The notes: generated by a model from the sequence alone, not told the origin. A DNA stretch of 64,000 nt from Dendrolimus kikuchii (GCA_019925095.2 CM034391.1:28494551-28558550); one strand, 5' to 3'. Positions 35,928 to 47,802 are shown, numbered from the stretch's first letter. Numbers and translations: made by a program.

Positions 35928-36105
35928 ATAAACGCTGAAGAGTTTGTTTGTTTGTTTAAACGCGCTAATCTCAGTAAACGGTGGTCCGATTTGAAAAATT
36001 CTTTCAGTGTTGAATAGTACATTTATTGAGGAAGGCTATAGGCTATATTACATTTTCAAAAAAATTAGGGATCCTTACTAAAAGTCCAATAATGTACAAC
36101 AACAA
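35928..36105 (+). mobile_element. Helitron 5' fragment
   Basis: Begins CTATACTAATATTATAAACG, then GAAGAGTTTGTTTGTTTG and TCTTTCAGTGTTGAATAGT as in 25444-26086; breaks off in the shared interior. Confidence 0.6.
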
Positions 36106-36605
36106 CACATTAATACAACATCAGACAAGCTAAGTCAGTATCCTCTTTTAAAGTCATGGTTTTTAATTATTTTTGGTACTCTCAGGTATAATAGTGCTGT
36201 ATGTATTGTGATATGTACTGCGTTTTATATATTTTGATCATTTTATATTATTTATTGTCTACACCGCCACTGTCATGTTTTAATATTTCCCTTAGTTTAA
36301 GGGGTTGCCTGGAAGAGATCGCTTTTAGCGATAAGGCCGCCGTTTGTTCAACATTTATTGTATCTAGTTTTTAAGTTTAAATTTTGGTGAACAATGAAGT
36401 GTTTTCATTCATTCATTCATTCATATGTGGCGTGCGACAGCCGCAGTGATGTGTCAACCCTAGAAGTCAGTAAGCAGGAAGTATTCGCGCTCGTTCGCAG
36501 AAGCAGGCCGCGACGCCAACGCGCGAATAATGAGTTATTATTAACTATTTTGCGGTCACATTGTGACTCTACAAATAAAACAAACGCGCACAATGTATTA
36601 TTCCT

Positions 36606-36818
36606 TCCTGCACTGCAGGGTAGGGTATTTGCCCGACTGGACGGCTACCATCCCTGGTCTAGAGTTTGCCGTCACAAGAACCTTGAGTTGTGTTCCGGCA
36701 TTAGTGACCAGGTTCCAGTCTCCCGTAAGAGAGTGCAAATGTCCATAGGCGATGGTAACCGCTTTCCATCAAGTGCGCCATCTGCCTGTCTGCTGACTCA
36801 TGCAATTTTTTTTTTAAA
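36606..36818 (+). repeat. SINE-1, 5' truncated
   Basis: Starts GGGTAGGGTATTTGCCC; the AGCAGCGCATTTG part is deleted. Confidence 0.75.
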
Positions 36819-36884
36819 TGTCCACGGAGCGATGGTAGTTAAGAGCAAGACTACATATGCACTTCTTGGAGACGGTTCAATTGT

Positions 36885-37113
36885 TCCCGTGCAGGAACGG
36901 TAGTAGGGCATTCGCCCGACAGTCTGGCTACCACCCCGGGTCTGAAGTATGCCGCCTTAACAACTTTGAGTAGTGTTCCGATATCAATGGTCAGGTTTTA
37001 GTTTCCTCTTCGAGGCCAACAGCACCTCTGGTGTTGTGTCCAAAGGCGACGGTGACCACTTTCCATCACAGTTGGGCCGTCAGCCTGTCTGCTGTGCTTC
37101 AGCAATAAATAAA
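36885..37113 (+). repeat. SINE-1, diverged
   Basis: An old copy (GTGCAGGAACGG, GGTAGTAGGGCATTCGCCCG, CTGCTGTGCTTCAGCAATAA) directly following the copy at 36606. Confidence 0.65.
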
Positions 37114-37184
37114 TAAAAACTTGGATTCAAGGGTCCACTCTTATATCAGATCTCCTCCACTACACGCAGTCTTTGTTTTTTTTT

Positions 37185-37605
37185 TTTATACAGTGAAAAT
37201 CCGTTTGAGGACCGTAGGCCACGCGAGGGGGAAAGGTCGCGGCCCGTGAGTGGGATTCGCCAGGTCGGGGTGGCAGTAGCACCCCACGTTGAGATGTGAG
37301 ATGCTATTGCCACGCCGCGGTTAGGGATACCCACTAAAACCCCTGTCCGATCCCAAGCGTCCTTTCTCCGGGCTGTGGGGTCGCTCGCGCATTCACCACC
37401 AGCCCGGACGGACGGCGGCCGGCCCCTTTGCGGGTTGGCCTCACCATTTGGTAGCCGGATATCTGGGTCTCTCCGGCTCCTCTACCTCACCGCGAGGTGA
37501 GAGGGGGCGCGCGGATCGGCGCGCGTCCCGCCTCTCCGGCCTTTATGTGCGTCTTTGGTATCCCTTAAGCCCGATTCGTCGGACTTATCTATGACTTGTG
37601 GTGGT
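37185..37605 (+). mobile_element. GC-rich LINE 5'-type repeat, third family
   Basis: Has the same design (ATACCCACTAAAACCCCTGT) with GC-rich flanks (GACGGACGGCGGCCGGCCCC). Assignment is by analogy with the other two families. Confidence 0.4.
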
Positions 37606-37609
37606 ATAT

Positions 37610-38000
37610 GATAAACCTGTACAGATTCTGCAGCTAACTGTTTGCGCAGCGACACCTGTCTGACCTACGCAAATGCCCAATTATTCATAGATCTGCATTG
37701 AGTAAATAAACTTCAACGAAATGATTGATAAGAAGTTATTCGATCTGCACTTCTGAAACCGCTGTCCCGGCGAATCGAATTAAATGTAATGGATATTGCC
37801 GAGTGTTTTGTGAGAGAGTGTTGTGACGTGGGCCACGGGATGTTTGCAAACACTGTGACGTCATCAGAGCGCACAACGAACCCTCACGTGTCAATACAGA
37901 GTAGCCACACGTTCAGGTGACCGGTCGCCACCGGCTATGCGTAGCTTGACAGTATCAACACTGTGATTACGAGCCAAATCAACAATTACTACCTGTTGTA
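37610..38000. promoter_or_regulatory. Repeat-poor island with forkhead-type palindrome and CRE
   Basis: Shows TGATAAG at 37726-37732, the palindrome TGTTTGCAAACA at 37841-37852 and a perfect TGACGTCA at 37856-37863, three bases later. Such close packing of perfect sites is suggestive of an enhancer; nothing else supports it. Confidence 0.35.
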
Positions 38001-38012
38001 TGATGCATGATT

Positions 38013-38068
38013 TTGCCGGGCGGCCTGTCGTAAGAGGCGACAAAACAACCCATAGCCAGGTGGTAGAC
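38013..38068 (+). repeat. SINE-1, 5' piece
   Basis: GCCGGGCGGCCTGTCGTAAG to CAGGTGGTAG; the rest of the copy resumes at 38272. Confidence 0.75.
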
Positions 38069-38271
38069 TTTGCGCGTGTTATTGAATCGTGCAGTTTGTA
38101 CTAGTAGTGTCTAGTTATATTTGTACCTATGTTATACGTGTTTGTATAGTTCTAATAAATTCTATAGTGATTCCAACGGCATTTTAATTCCGAGTCCCAC
38201 ACTCGTAACAATATATTCAAACGGTATTTGAAATCAAAAATCAAACTAGTTAGATGTTTAATGTAAAACAA
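38069..38271. repeat. Insertion inside a SINE-1, possibly an LTR fragment
   Basis: About 200 bp splits the SINE-1. Its right part (TCTAATAAATTCTATAGTG, ATTCCGAGTCCCACACTCG) resembles the end of an LTR retrotransposon, but no primer site or second LTR is seen. Confidence 0.35.
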
Positions 38272-38455
38272 TGTATGCCGCCATAACAACCTTGAGTTGT
38301 GTTCCGGCATTAGTGACCAGGTTCCAGTTTCCCTTAAGAGAGCAGCAGCGCATTTGTAGCAACTTTGGTGTTGCAAATGTCCACAGGCGATGGTAACCGC
38401 TTTCCATCAAGTGGGTCGTCTGCCTGTCTGCGGAACTCGTGCAATAAAAAATAAA
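38272..38455 (+). repeat. SINE-1, 3' piece
   Basis: From GTATGCCGCCATAACAACC to GTGCAATAAAAAATAAAAAA; partner of 38013-38068. Confidence 0.78.
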
Positions 38456-38750
38456 AAAAATCTAAAACATCTTAAAGTCGAAGTTTTTTTATTTTTTTGT
38501 TACTTTTTAGTGTCTAGCTATGCATGGGTAGACCTATGAAAGGTGCCACGCTCCTTAAAAAATATAGGTCCCAAGATACGGGAACAAAAAAATATTCGTA
38601 AAATGATAACTATTAGGCCAAACTATGTTAAATTTTTAGAGGACCAAATGGCAGCTGTTCCGCGTCGAACAAAAAAAGAATAACATACATAAAAAAAATA
38701 AAAAAAAAATCCGACGAATTGAGAACCTTTTTTTGAAGTCGGTTAAAAAT
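38455..38750. mobile_element. AAGTCGGT-type element, shortened
   Basis: Same interior phrases as the other two; ends TTTTTTTGAAGTCGGTTAAA. The hairpin part at the left is mostly missing. Confidence 0.7.
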
Positions 38751-39041
38751 ACTAGGAAGGATGATGAGTTAGCGCCGTGGCCTACAAGTCATGGCGATAC
38801 TAATGAAAAGAAGATCTCGGTATATAATTAAGTGAAATGGCCGTGACGTCGTCAAGGGGCGAGGGGAGCGGGCGTCCGCGGAGATAACGGCCGCTCAATG
38901 ACAATCCAAAGTGGCGATCCAAACATAAACAACGGCCGGGTTCATGTAAACACCGCCATGGTGACGAAACCGACCTCGCGCACACTCTCATAACATCTAT
39001 ACTCACACGTGTGCATGTGTGTATACGGTTTTAGCTATATT

Positions 39042-39236
39042 CACCTTCCATGATCAAATTGATCGTGTACTAGCAGAAGGCGATGTCAGGCGCCTTAAGA
39101 ACAGACGAGCGTGCATGACAAGGGCTATGAATGTCAAAGAAGCGAGTGAGGTGTGTAAGAATGAGCCTGAATGGCGCTCTGTTGTTCGTGCCTACCCCGC
39201 AAGGGAACTGGCGTGAAGTTATGTATGTATGTATGA
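39042..39236 (+). mobile_element. RTE-1 tail, short
   Basis: Starts ACCTTCCATGATCAAATTG; faces the minus copy at 39330 tail to tail. Confidence 0.83.
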
Positions 39237-39329
39237 AACAGACACTTGAATTTTATTCATCTGTGTGGTTTACAAAACATCTTATATAGCGGACATACGA
39301 CTTCTATTATCTTCTCTTGACTTAAACAT

Positions 39330-39752
39330 TACATACATAACTTCACGCCAGTTCCCTTGCGGGGTAGGCACGAAGAACAGAGTGCCATTTAGGCTTATTC
39401 TTACACACCTCACTTGCCTCTTTGACATTCATAACTCTTGTCATGCTAGCTCGTCTGTTCATAAGGCTCCTGACATCACCTTCTGCTAGTACACGATCAA
39501 TTTGATCATGGAAGGTGTGTCGTGGCCTTCCACGACTTCTGCATCCATCCACTCTTGCATTGTATATTTATTTAGTCATTCTTTCCACATGCCCGAACCA
39601 CCGGAGCATTCCTTTCCTTACCTTCACCCCGACACTCTCTTTCAGACCAACTCTCTTTCTTACTTCGGTATTACGTACGCGGTCCGCGAGCGTCACTCCG
39701 CAGATTTTGCGCAGTGCTCGCATCTCGACCGCGTTTACTCTACTTTCATACA
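39330..39752 (-). mobile_element. RTE-1 tail
   Basis: Long form, open through NAVEMRALRKICGVTLADR and KGMLRWFGHVERM with a small deletion after it. Confidence 0.85.
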
Positions 39753-40021
39753 TTACATAATATTCATTAACCTTGGTATAGAAGTTGTCGCTACTGAGTG
39801 AAACCTCTGTGTACCGACAGTCAACAGACAGGATGAATGTACGTAAGTCGTGCGCCTTGCGAGGTGATCGTGGAAGTGTATGCCTAATTAGGTTCCAGTT
39901 GGTTTGCGCTCGACGCCGATAAGACGCCGCCGAGGCGCCCCACTCGCGCCATACCACACCGCACAACCCATAAACCGAATTCAATGTATTTTATTCGTCT
40001 CTTCGGCCGCATTACTGCTTA

Positions 40022-40273
40022 TCTTATACTAATATATATAAAGCTGAAGAGTTTGTTTGTTTGAACGCGCTAATCTCAGGAACTACTGGTCTGATTTGAA
40101 AAATTCTTTCAGTGTTAGATTGCTCATTTATCGAGGAAGGCTATAGGCTATATATCATCACGCTAAGACCAATAAGAGCGGAGCACCAATGAAGAATGTT
40201 TCAAAATCGGGGGGATTTTTTAACTTACTTTTTTTAACTATTCCACGCGGACGAAGTAGCGCGCAGAAGCTAG
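40022..40273 (+). mobile_element. Helitron, short non-autonomous, 252 bp
   Basis: Starts TCTTATACTAATATATATAA after A and ends GCAGAAGCTAG before T. Family phrase CACGCTAAGACCAATA is shared with 1040, 15840 and 26025. Confidence 0.8.
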
Positions 40274-40602
40274 TGATTTCATATAAGTATGGAGTTCATT
40301 ATTTACAAGTATGACCGTTTCATCAATTTAAACTGATAGGTATTCCTGTTTGAAGTTGAAGTTAAAAACACGCATAAATAGGGAAGAAATAATACAATAA
40401 CTAATCCAACATGACTCTCAGAAAACTACTACTACACTAGTCAAAAGACGGTCAAGGAAGTCGTCAGCATTTAGCAAAGTAATTAATACTACTACTGTTT
40501 TCGTCATTTGGCCTCGGAACTATTGAAACACATTTAATCTAAAATTAGTCATATCTCAAAAACTACTACTACAAGTTTTGTTGAAAGTATATTCAATGCT
40601 TT

Positions 40603-41272
40603 GCAACATAGCGTGATGATATATAGCCTATAGCCTTCCTCGATAAAGGGGCTATCCAACACTGAAAGAATTTTTCAAATCAGACCAGTAGTTCCTGAGA
40701 TTAGCGCGTTCAATCAAACAATATTAGTATATTTGGCTACGACACTAATACATACATTTTAAATATCACGATATCTTTTGAATGAAACGTCCGAATTGAA
40801 TAATTCAAAAAATTCTAGAAGGGTATTGAATTCGTCTTGAATATGGAGTAATTTATTTTGATAAGGATTAATACCAAGGTACAAAATAAAGAGTTTTTGC
40901 AGCGACGGCATTTTAGAAAACACTTATTGTGAGATAACTACAATAGTTAGACCTATGGTTACGAGATATTTTTTGTAGACAATTATATGTTCTGCAAAGT
41001 GGTAGTACATTGTTTTGTTCTATAATCAATAGTTTTCGCAGCGCACGCCGTGTAAGGATTTTTTCGAGTCATTTTTTACACCTTGGGTTATATTATTGGA
41101 CTTTTAGTAAGGATCCCTAATTTTTTTGAAAATATAATATAGTCTATAGCCTTCCTCGATAAATGTACTATTCAACACTGAAAGAATTTTTTAAATCGGA
41201 CCAGCGGTTCCTGAGATCAGCGCGTTTAAACAAACAAACTCTTCAGCTTTGTAATATTAGTATATACATAGA
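40603..41272 (-). mobile_element. Helitron, longer form, minus orientation
   Basis: Its 5' end is TCTATGTATATACTAATATTA (read on the minus strand from 41272); its 3' end is truncated. Interior is the inverse of 25444-26086. Confidence 0.75.
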
Positions 41273-41734
41273 TTTTTATAAGCAATAATTACGTGTGTAG
41301 AAAGTTTCACGTCACAATTCATTAAACAGTTTCGAGGTATCTTTAAAACAATATTGATTTAATATCAGGCCAATATCTACAGTTGATTAAGGGCGGGTGG
41401 GGATTGTTTCTGAATACTTGACGCTGTCTACATAGTAAAACCGTTTCAAGTCATGTTTAAAACAAATATGTAACCTTAATTAAGTATAGTAATGTTAACA
41501 ATAGAGCGAATGACAACAGCCGTCGAGCGTTCCGTTAACCGCAGCCCATGCACCGCACTAATCGGTGTAATAATTAAGCAAGCGTGTAATTGAGCGAGTT
41601 GTTTCCGTGCGCAACAACGCACCCGCATCGTATTGTACCTGCGACGCCGACGCGTACGCAACGTCGCACACAACAACCCCAAATCCGAGAGTTTACTCCC
41701 GCCCTTCGTGGGATTTATAAATTAATTTTTTTTA

Positions 41735-42023
41735 ATTTTATTTTTATTGCAGGAGTTCAGCAGACAGGCAGACGGCCCACTGGATGGAAAGCGGTCACCA
41801 TCGCCTATGGACATTTGCAACACCAAAGGTGCTACAAATGCGCTGCTGTTTTCTTAATGGAGACTGGAACCTGGTCACTAATGCCGGAACACAACTCAAG
41901 GTTGTTATGGCGACATACTTTAGACCAGCCTCTACCACCTGGCTGTGGGTTGTTTGGTCGCCTCTTACGACAGGCCGCCCCAACGCAGGAAATTGTATTC
42001 TTTCTCCGTTCCTGCACGGATAA
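41735..42023 (-). repeat. SINE-1
   Basis: Full length except for a deletion between AGACCAG and CCTACCACC; GTTGGGGCGG variant. Confidence 0.86.
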
Positions 42024-42721
42024 CGTCTTTAAAAGAATTTGAAGCCTGTATATACATAAAAAATAAATAAAACATACAACGTAATAAATGCATTTTTAGA
42101 AAACGAAAGACTTTCGTAAGTAAGCCCTCTGTAGAGAGAGAGAAAGAGAGATAAACATTTTTTGCTTTACTACCGACATAAATTAAATACTGAGAAAAAA
42201 CACAGCTTTTTCAAAATCATCCTGAGGTCAAATGAAAAGAACGACATATTCATTACAAATTAAAATAAGTTTCATTTTTGAAGTTGGCAATGTATTTGTT
42301 ATATTACAGGTATGTCTCCAATTTTTGGAAATTGTACTCCTAATAAAAGTTAGGGAAGTTAGTATGGGCCCTAAACTATGTACCATATTTTGCCCTTCAG
42401 TATTTGAACATTGATATGGAAGCAAATGACACAATTTGTCTCAATTTTATTTACAATGTTACAATTGATGAAAGTGACCTATTTAGGCACGAAACGACTT
42501 GGTGCACGAGCTCAGTTAGGTCTTACACCCGAGGCACAGACTGCTTTTCATTTCAAATATGAGGAAAGTAAATAAAAACTGATTACTTAAACAAGCAACT
42601 ACTTCTCTAATGAAATCAGGCGTTGAGAACTCATTTAATACATCTCATAATGATACGTCAAGTAAGTTTCTTTTTCTGTGGTATTCTATCAGCCAGAATT
42701 TTTTTGTCTCTGACTGATGAT

Positions 42722-42966
42722 TTTTATTTTTTATTGCAGGATATCAGCAGACAGGCAGACGGCCCACTTGATGGAAAGCGGTCACCATCGCCTATGGACA
42801 TTTGCAACACCAAAGGTGCTACAAATGCGCTGCTGCTCTCTTAAAGGAGACTGGAACCTGGTCACTAATGCCGGAACACAACTCAAGGTTGTTATGGCGA
42901 CATTATCTAGACCAGGAGTGGTAGCCATCCAGTCGAGCAAACCCTACCACCTGGCTGTAGGCTAAA
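42722..42966 (-). repeat. SINE-1, 5' part missing
   Basis: Tail T-run and middle intact, ends at CCACCTGGCTGTAGG. Confidence 0.8.
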
Positions 42967-43342
42967 ATGTATATAAATTAAATAGCAATTTAGCGAAAAG
43001 TTCATTATAAGTATAAAATAATATTACGAAATTGTTGATATTTTTTAATTACACTTCTATGCAGCGATTTAAGAGTGGCTGTAAAAGAAACTCGGCCATG
43101 ACGTGCATAGCTTTTAAAAATGTCGATAGCAGGGCAAATCCTTTCTCAGGGACGTTTTCATGCCTGGGATCAACAATTGCTAATTTTCAGATATTCGTAG
43201 AATTAGGCAGGATTGTATCTGAAACTGTATTCTATGCTAATCCTGTCTTCTTTTGAAAAATAGCGATCTGTTTAATCAGATTAAGGTTTGATAGTATTAA
43301 TCGCGATTACTTTAACCTCGATCAATTTTAATCTAACTATAC

Positions 43343-43547
43343 TTAATAAAACTACGTCTTAACGGTGTTAAGCGCGGTAATTTATTTGATTTTGGTTTTT
43401 CCGACGTTTAACAATACCCGTTGACACTTGACATCTTTGTCTTCCGTGATCACGAAACGTCGGAAAAACCAAAATCAAATAAATTACCGCGCTTAAAACC
43501 GTTAAAACGTAGTTTTATTATGTACACAAGTCGCGAAAACTTAATAA
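43343..43547 (+). mobile_element. Penelope-like 3' repeat, short copy with long inverted arms
   Basis: Left arm 43346-43407 is the inverse, with few changes, of 43452-43515, and only about 45 bp lie between. The hairpin present in the other two copies is missing exactly (CAC joins GAAACGTC). Confidence 0.75.
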
Positions 43548-43749
43548 AATATTACTAACTGTACTTATTAAATTATCCTGTATGACTAACGCTGTTGTAA
43601 TAACAATGTTTATTCTATTTTGTAATTAAGCTCCAAAACAACTAATCTAATTTAGTGTGATATAAATAACCAACATTTAAACATCGATATATGCATACGT
43701 ATAGCTATAATACGTTTAGTCGAACATCGACATCACTAATTGAGAGGTT

Positions 43750-44048
43750 TCTTTTTTATTGCAGGAGATCAACAGACAGGCAGACGACCCACTTGATGGA
43801 AAGTGGTTACCATCGCCTATGGACATTTGCACCAACAAAGTTGCTACAAATGCGCTGCTGCTCTCTTAAGGGAGACTGGAACCTGGTCACTGATATCGGA
43901 ACACAACTTAAGGTTGTTATGGCGACATTCTTTAGACCAGGGGTGGTAGCCATCCAGTCGGGCAAATGCCCTACCACCTGGCTGTGGGTAGTTTTGTCGC
44001 CTCTTACGACAGGCCGAAATTGTATTCTTTCTCCGTTCCTGCACGGAT
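43750..44048 (-). repeat. SINE-1
   Basis: Near full length; lacks GCCGGGCGG near the 5' end. Confidence 0.86.
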
Positions 44049-44261
44049 ATAAGGTAGTAAGTAGCCGAACAGACGTAATGACTGGAATTTTGTCTGTCAA
44101 TCTGAAGTTTTGACTCGATTTGCTAATTTTGAATTTAATTATATCTATGCACGTCTGATTTTGATATCTTACACCTTGATTTGTTTTTAATTGGACAACT
44201 TATACGAGGTATAATTAAGAATATCATTATTTCGGTCGGTTCATTAATATTTGTTTTCTGC

Positions 44262-44445
44262 TGCAGCCGTCACTGCAGAATTGAGAGGAAGAAGACTAAG
44301 CTGCTGCAGGATTGATGGGTGCAAATGTAAAGGTGGACCAAAAAAGAGATGGATGCATTGTGTGAAGGGTGATATGATGATTTGTGGTGTGTGTTAGAAT
44401 AGAGGCCTGTGGAAGGAAACGACATATTTTGCAGAACGCAAATAA
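44262..44445 (+). mobile_element. LINE C-terminal remnant (KRWMHCVKGDM type)
   Basis: GGACCAAAAAAGAGATGGAT encodes GPKKRWMHCVKGDM followed by NRGLWKETTYFA, a common LINE C-terminus; contains stops. Confidence 0.55.
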
Positions 44446-44619
44446 TTGGCCTTTATTTAAATTAAAGTCTAGCGTAATTCATTTCGATGCAGATCAATAA
44501 AGAGGTATATGACAATTTTCACGGTAAATATGTATAGTAATAATGATTACGATATTAGGATAAATCTTCAAGATGAAAGCCATCGTTGCTCGTTTCACAG
44601 AATAACAACAACACTCAGC

Positions 44620-44750
44620 TACATGACAAGAGTTATGAATGTCAAAGAAGCAAGTGAGGTGTGTAAGAATGGGCCTAAATGGCGCTCTGTTGTTCGTGCC
44701 TACCCCGCAAGGGAACTGGCGTGAAGTTATGTATGTATGTATGTATGTAC
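44620..44750 (+). mobile_element. RTE-1 tail, very short
   Basis: From CATGACAAGAGTTATGAATG to a (TATG)5 end. Confidence 0.8.
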
Positions 44751-45177
44751 TCAGCTACATAAAGAATGCGTCTAAAGAACATCTCATAACTTTTTTACCT
44801 ACAGCCTCAATACATCTGTTTTCACTTCTCAGAGTTAGGAATTACATTTATGGATCGTTGCACTCTCTTCAGACTGCGGTTTAAACTAGGAAGCCAATTA
44901 GTTATTTTTAATCTCAAGCACCGAGTAGTACACGTGTATGTATTCTATGTATAAGTATATGTACCTATATATAATATAATTTCGATGATAAGCAAGACAA
45001 ATGGAAATAATATAATACACACATAACTGAGCCCCGCAAAAGACCAACGATATGTTAGAATTCAACCTAAAAACAACCTTTTTCAAATTACGTCTTGCTA
45101 TGGTTCGGATCGAGGTTGTAGTCGGTTGGACTGGTGGTCGAGGAGGTTCCCCGGTATAGAGACAAAGGCGCACTCAC

Positions 45178-45601
45178 CCGTCGATGTGATGGTGGTGGTC
45201 GTGCGAGTAGTGGTGCGCGAGCGCCGGGGGCGGAGGTGCGGCCGCGTAGGGGTCGTAGTGCAGGGGGCGGTAGTCGTCGCGGCGCTCCGGGGAGGGGCTC
45301 AGCTCGGGGCTGCGGCCGCGCAGGTACGCGCCGTCGGTGGAGCCGCCGCCGCCCGGGCTCGGCTTGAACAGCGCCTCCTCTAGGTGCGCGTACGCCTGCA
45401 TGTCGCGCGCGTGTGCCTGCCCCGGCGGCTGCGCGCCCCCCGCGCCCGCCGCCGGCCGCAGCTCCTGGTAGCTGCGCGAGTGGGACGGGGAGAGGCCCCC
45501 CGCGCCCGCGCCCACGCCCGCGCCGGGGGCGTACCCGTACGCCGGCAGGGGGGGCGGGCTGTCCGCGTCGCCGGCCTCGCCGCCGCACTCCGCCTCGCCC
45601 T
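45178..45601 (-). CDS. srp: Coding exon 3 (large low-complexity exon)
   Basis: The acceptor TGTGTGCGCAG and donor GTGAGTGC bound 424 nt encoding about 141 residues. The order is an acidic start (EGEAECGGEAGDADS), a Pro/Gly/Tyr-rich part (PPPLPAYGYAPGAG), a patch SPSHSRSYQELRP, a Gln/Ala/His stretch with MQAYAHLEEALFKPSPGGGG, a Ser-Pro-rich patch (RSPELSPSPERRDDYRPLHY), then YAAAPPPPALAHHYSHDHHHH at the end. It is very GC-rich, with G or C in most third codon positions, unlike the AT-rich introns. This composition is typical of an unstructured activation region. Reading past the donor meets TGA at once, which supports the splice. Confidence 0.88.
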
Positions 45602-46209
45602 CTGCGCACACAGACAAAGCAGTGACAGCGGGACGACCGCGGCGCCGATTGGCCCCCGCGCCCGATCATCGCCCGATCGCAGATAGCGAGGGGCGTGCGC
45701 ACGCGCCGGGGCCCACCAGCCACCCCCCGCTCCCTGCTTGCTGCTTACTACAAAGGAGCTTTAACCAAGGGAGCCGACGACATAATCATCATAACTGCAT
45801 CAACATGACGACAATTATGCTTCAAATAATATGGCTAACGATGTTTTTCGACTAATGACCGAATAAATAAAGTCATTAATTAATAACACAACCGTTATAT
45901 TGATTGATTTAAAATTTTAGCTAATAATAGAACTAATGAGCTGACAGATAACGGTAAATGTTCAAAATGAAACATTTCCTTGAACCCCGATAAACAAAAC
46001 ATTAAAACTATTTGCTAATTTCAAATAACAAATAAAAAATATCAGCTGTAAGTGCATAAACCTAGATGAAGACCGAAATCAAATTGCTATGAATAGGATT
46101 TCAAAAAGATGTAAAAGAATGAACCGACCTGAAATCCACTCTTCGAGCACAAGTCGTAAACAGCATAGACGTAAACAAAGCTAGGAATGTACACACACTA
46201 CGTATATAC
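45602..46209 (-). other. Intron 2 (608 bp)
   Basis: Short intron; its exon-3-proximal part (to about 45760) is GC-rich, the rest AT-rich. I see no repeat and no additional exon in it. Confidence 0.75.
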
Positions 46210-46317
46210 CTTTGAGATAACAGATATCGACTTCGGCGATGAACGCGTCCAGCTCCAGCGGCTCGGCCTTGTAGAGCACGTTGGGCCAGGCCTCGTGCAG
46301 CATTCTGTTCACTACCA
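46210..46317 (-). CDS. srp: Coding exon 2
   Basis: It follows the acceptor CTCTAGTCAG and ends before the donor GTATAT. It encodes a Val from the split codon, then VVNRMLHEAWPNVLYKAEPL and ELDAFIAEVDICYLK. The exon is more complex in sequence and less GC-biased than exon 3, and it looks like a conserved patch, probably a short interaction or activation motif (acidic and hydrophobic: ELDAFIAEVDI). The phase-1 G at its end completes a Glu codon with exon 3. I recognise no catalytic or DNA-binding domain in it. Confidence 0.88.
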
Positions 46318-46748
46318 CTGACTAGAGACACGACATGAACGCACGGGCGTACGCTCGCCGCGAAGGCCGATGGCTGACTGCGGCCCGCCGGATGCCGGGC
46401 CTGCGCCTGCGCCGCCGCTCCTCGCTCCTGCGCGCCCCTCCCCGCGCGCCCCGCGCCCGCTCGCCCTATTTCGACATCCGACGCTTTGCTCTATATGACA
46501 GTTTTCCGACCCTTTCAGCACCAATGGCAATCTCTCATTGGAAGTCGGATCACTTGCTGATCAACCATGTGCAAGTATTACAAAAACTGAATACTCTATT
46601 TTAGCTGTAAAAGTTAAAACTTGCCAACGTAACTTTGATCATTTTTAGCACTCCTCCTTATAAAGCCATATAGTTTCCCATTGGGTAGGCGGAGACCATG
46701 GATTTTCGCCTGCTACGATCCTAATAAATACTTTTCGCTTCATCAACT

Positions 46749-46942
46749 TTCATGATCAAATTGATCGTGTACTAGCAGAAGGTGATGTCAGGAGCCTTAA
46801 GAACAGACGAGCTTGCATGACAAGAGTTATGAATGTCAAAGAGGCAAGTGAGGTGTGTAAGAATAAGCCTAAATGGCACTCTGTTGTTCGTGCCTACCCC
46901 GCAAGGGAACTAGCGTGAAGTTATGCATGTATGTATGTATGT
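46749..46942 (+). mobile_element. RTE-1 tail, short
   Basis: Begins TTTCATGATCAAATTGATCG; 430 bp upstream of exon 2 in intron 1. Confidence 0.83.
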
Positions 46943-47225
46943 AACTTTCATTAACCTCCTGATACGTACACGTATATTTAAAGTGCTTTTTATCTCTGTG
47001 TTTTTACCTGACCGTTCTTCCAAATATCTTCGATTTAATCCTGCTGAGGTATACTGAAGTTGCACAAATGACAAAGATGGCGAGAAGTAGTAGTCCGCGT
47101 TCTTGGACCGCTCTGTGCAACCTATTTTTCAGCAGACATCGTCAATTACAAACTAACACAGGCATACATACAACGTAATCTACGTAGATGCACCTATAGC
47201 AGGTATTTTACGTCAAAATGTATGC

Positions 47226-47458
47226 AGAATGACTAAACAGATAAACAATGCAAAAGTGGATAGATGCAGAAGTCGTGGAAGGCCACGACACACCTTCCAT
47301 GATCAAATTGATCGTATACTAGCAGAAGGTGATGTCAGGAGCCTTAAGAACAGACGAGCGTGCATGACAAGAGTTATGAATGTCAAAGAAGCAAGTGAGG
47401 TGTGTAAGAATAAGCCTGAATGGCGCTCTGTTGTTCGTGCCTACCCCGCTAGGGTATG
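47226..47458 (+). mobile_element. RTE-1 tail, 3' end lost
   Basis: Long form; breaks at TACCCCGCTAGGG, so the (TATG)n end is missing. Confidence 0.8.
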
Positions 47459-47802
47459 TAAAATGTATGCATTGTAAATTTTATGATCTATTCGCAATTT
47501 AACTACTCTAATCTGACTATATAGCTATAGTTATATACGCTTACGGTTCTTATGACATGATAGAGACATAATAAACAATAAACGGTAGAAACGTTCAAAA
47601 AGGTAAGACAGATGAGGACTTTGAGTATTGAGGTTCAATAGAACGACGCAAGTGCCATAAGGAATTGAATGACGAAGCATTGATGAAGCACGTGAAAAAG
47701 ATTGAAACCGACCCAACAAGTATGTGACAGCAGAGCGTGGACTGCAGAACTCACTCACCACAACCACAATGCTATTCTGAACAAAGAGCTTAATGAATCT
47801 GT

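Larger units (their letters stand above)
15277..45177 (-). other. Intron 3 (29.9 kb)
   Basis: A very long intron filled with dispersed repeats (listed separately). Unassigned AT-rich stretches include 16530-17570, 30290-31080, 31740-32020, 32845-33350, 33780-34100, 36105-36390, 42030-42720, 42970-43340 and 44750-45170. Repeat-poor GC-rich islands are at 19860-21130, 26990-27290, 28370-28560, 29380-29870, 36395-36600, 37610-38000, 38755-39030 and 41490-41700. No further phase-compatible exon was found. Confidence 0.7.

Noticed and set aside
37146..37334. Possible GATA zinc-finger or other host exon in GC-rich LINE-like sequence
   Set aside because: No Cys-X2-Cys pattern; the sequence resembles the other ACCCACTAAAAC-containing repeats.
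45088..45723. Long open frames on both strands overlapping exon 3 (up to 211 codons)
   Set aside because: GC-rich DNA keeps several frames open here. Only the frame used for exon 3 has matching splice borders and phase.
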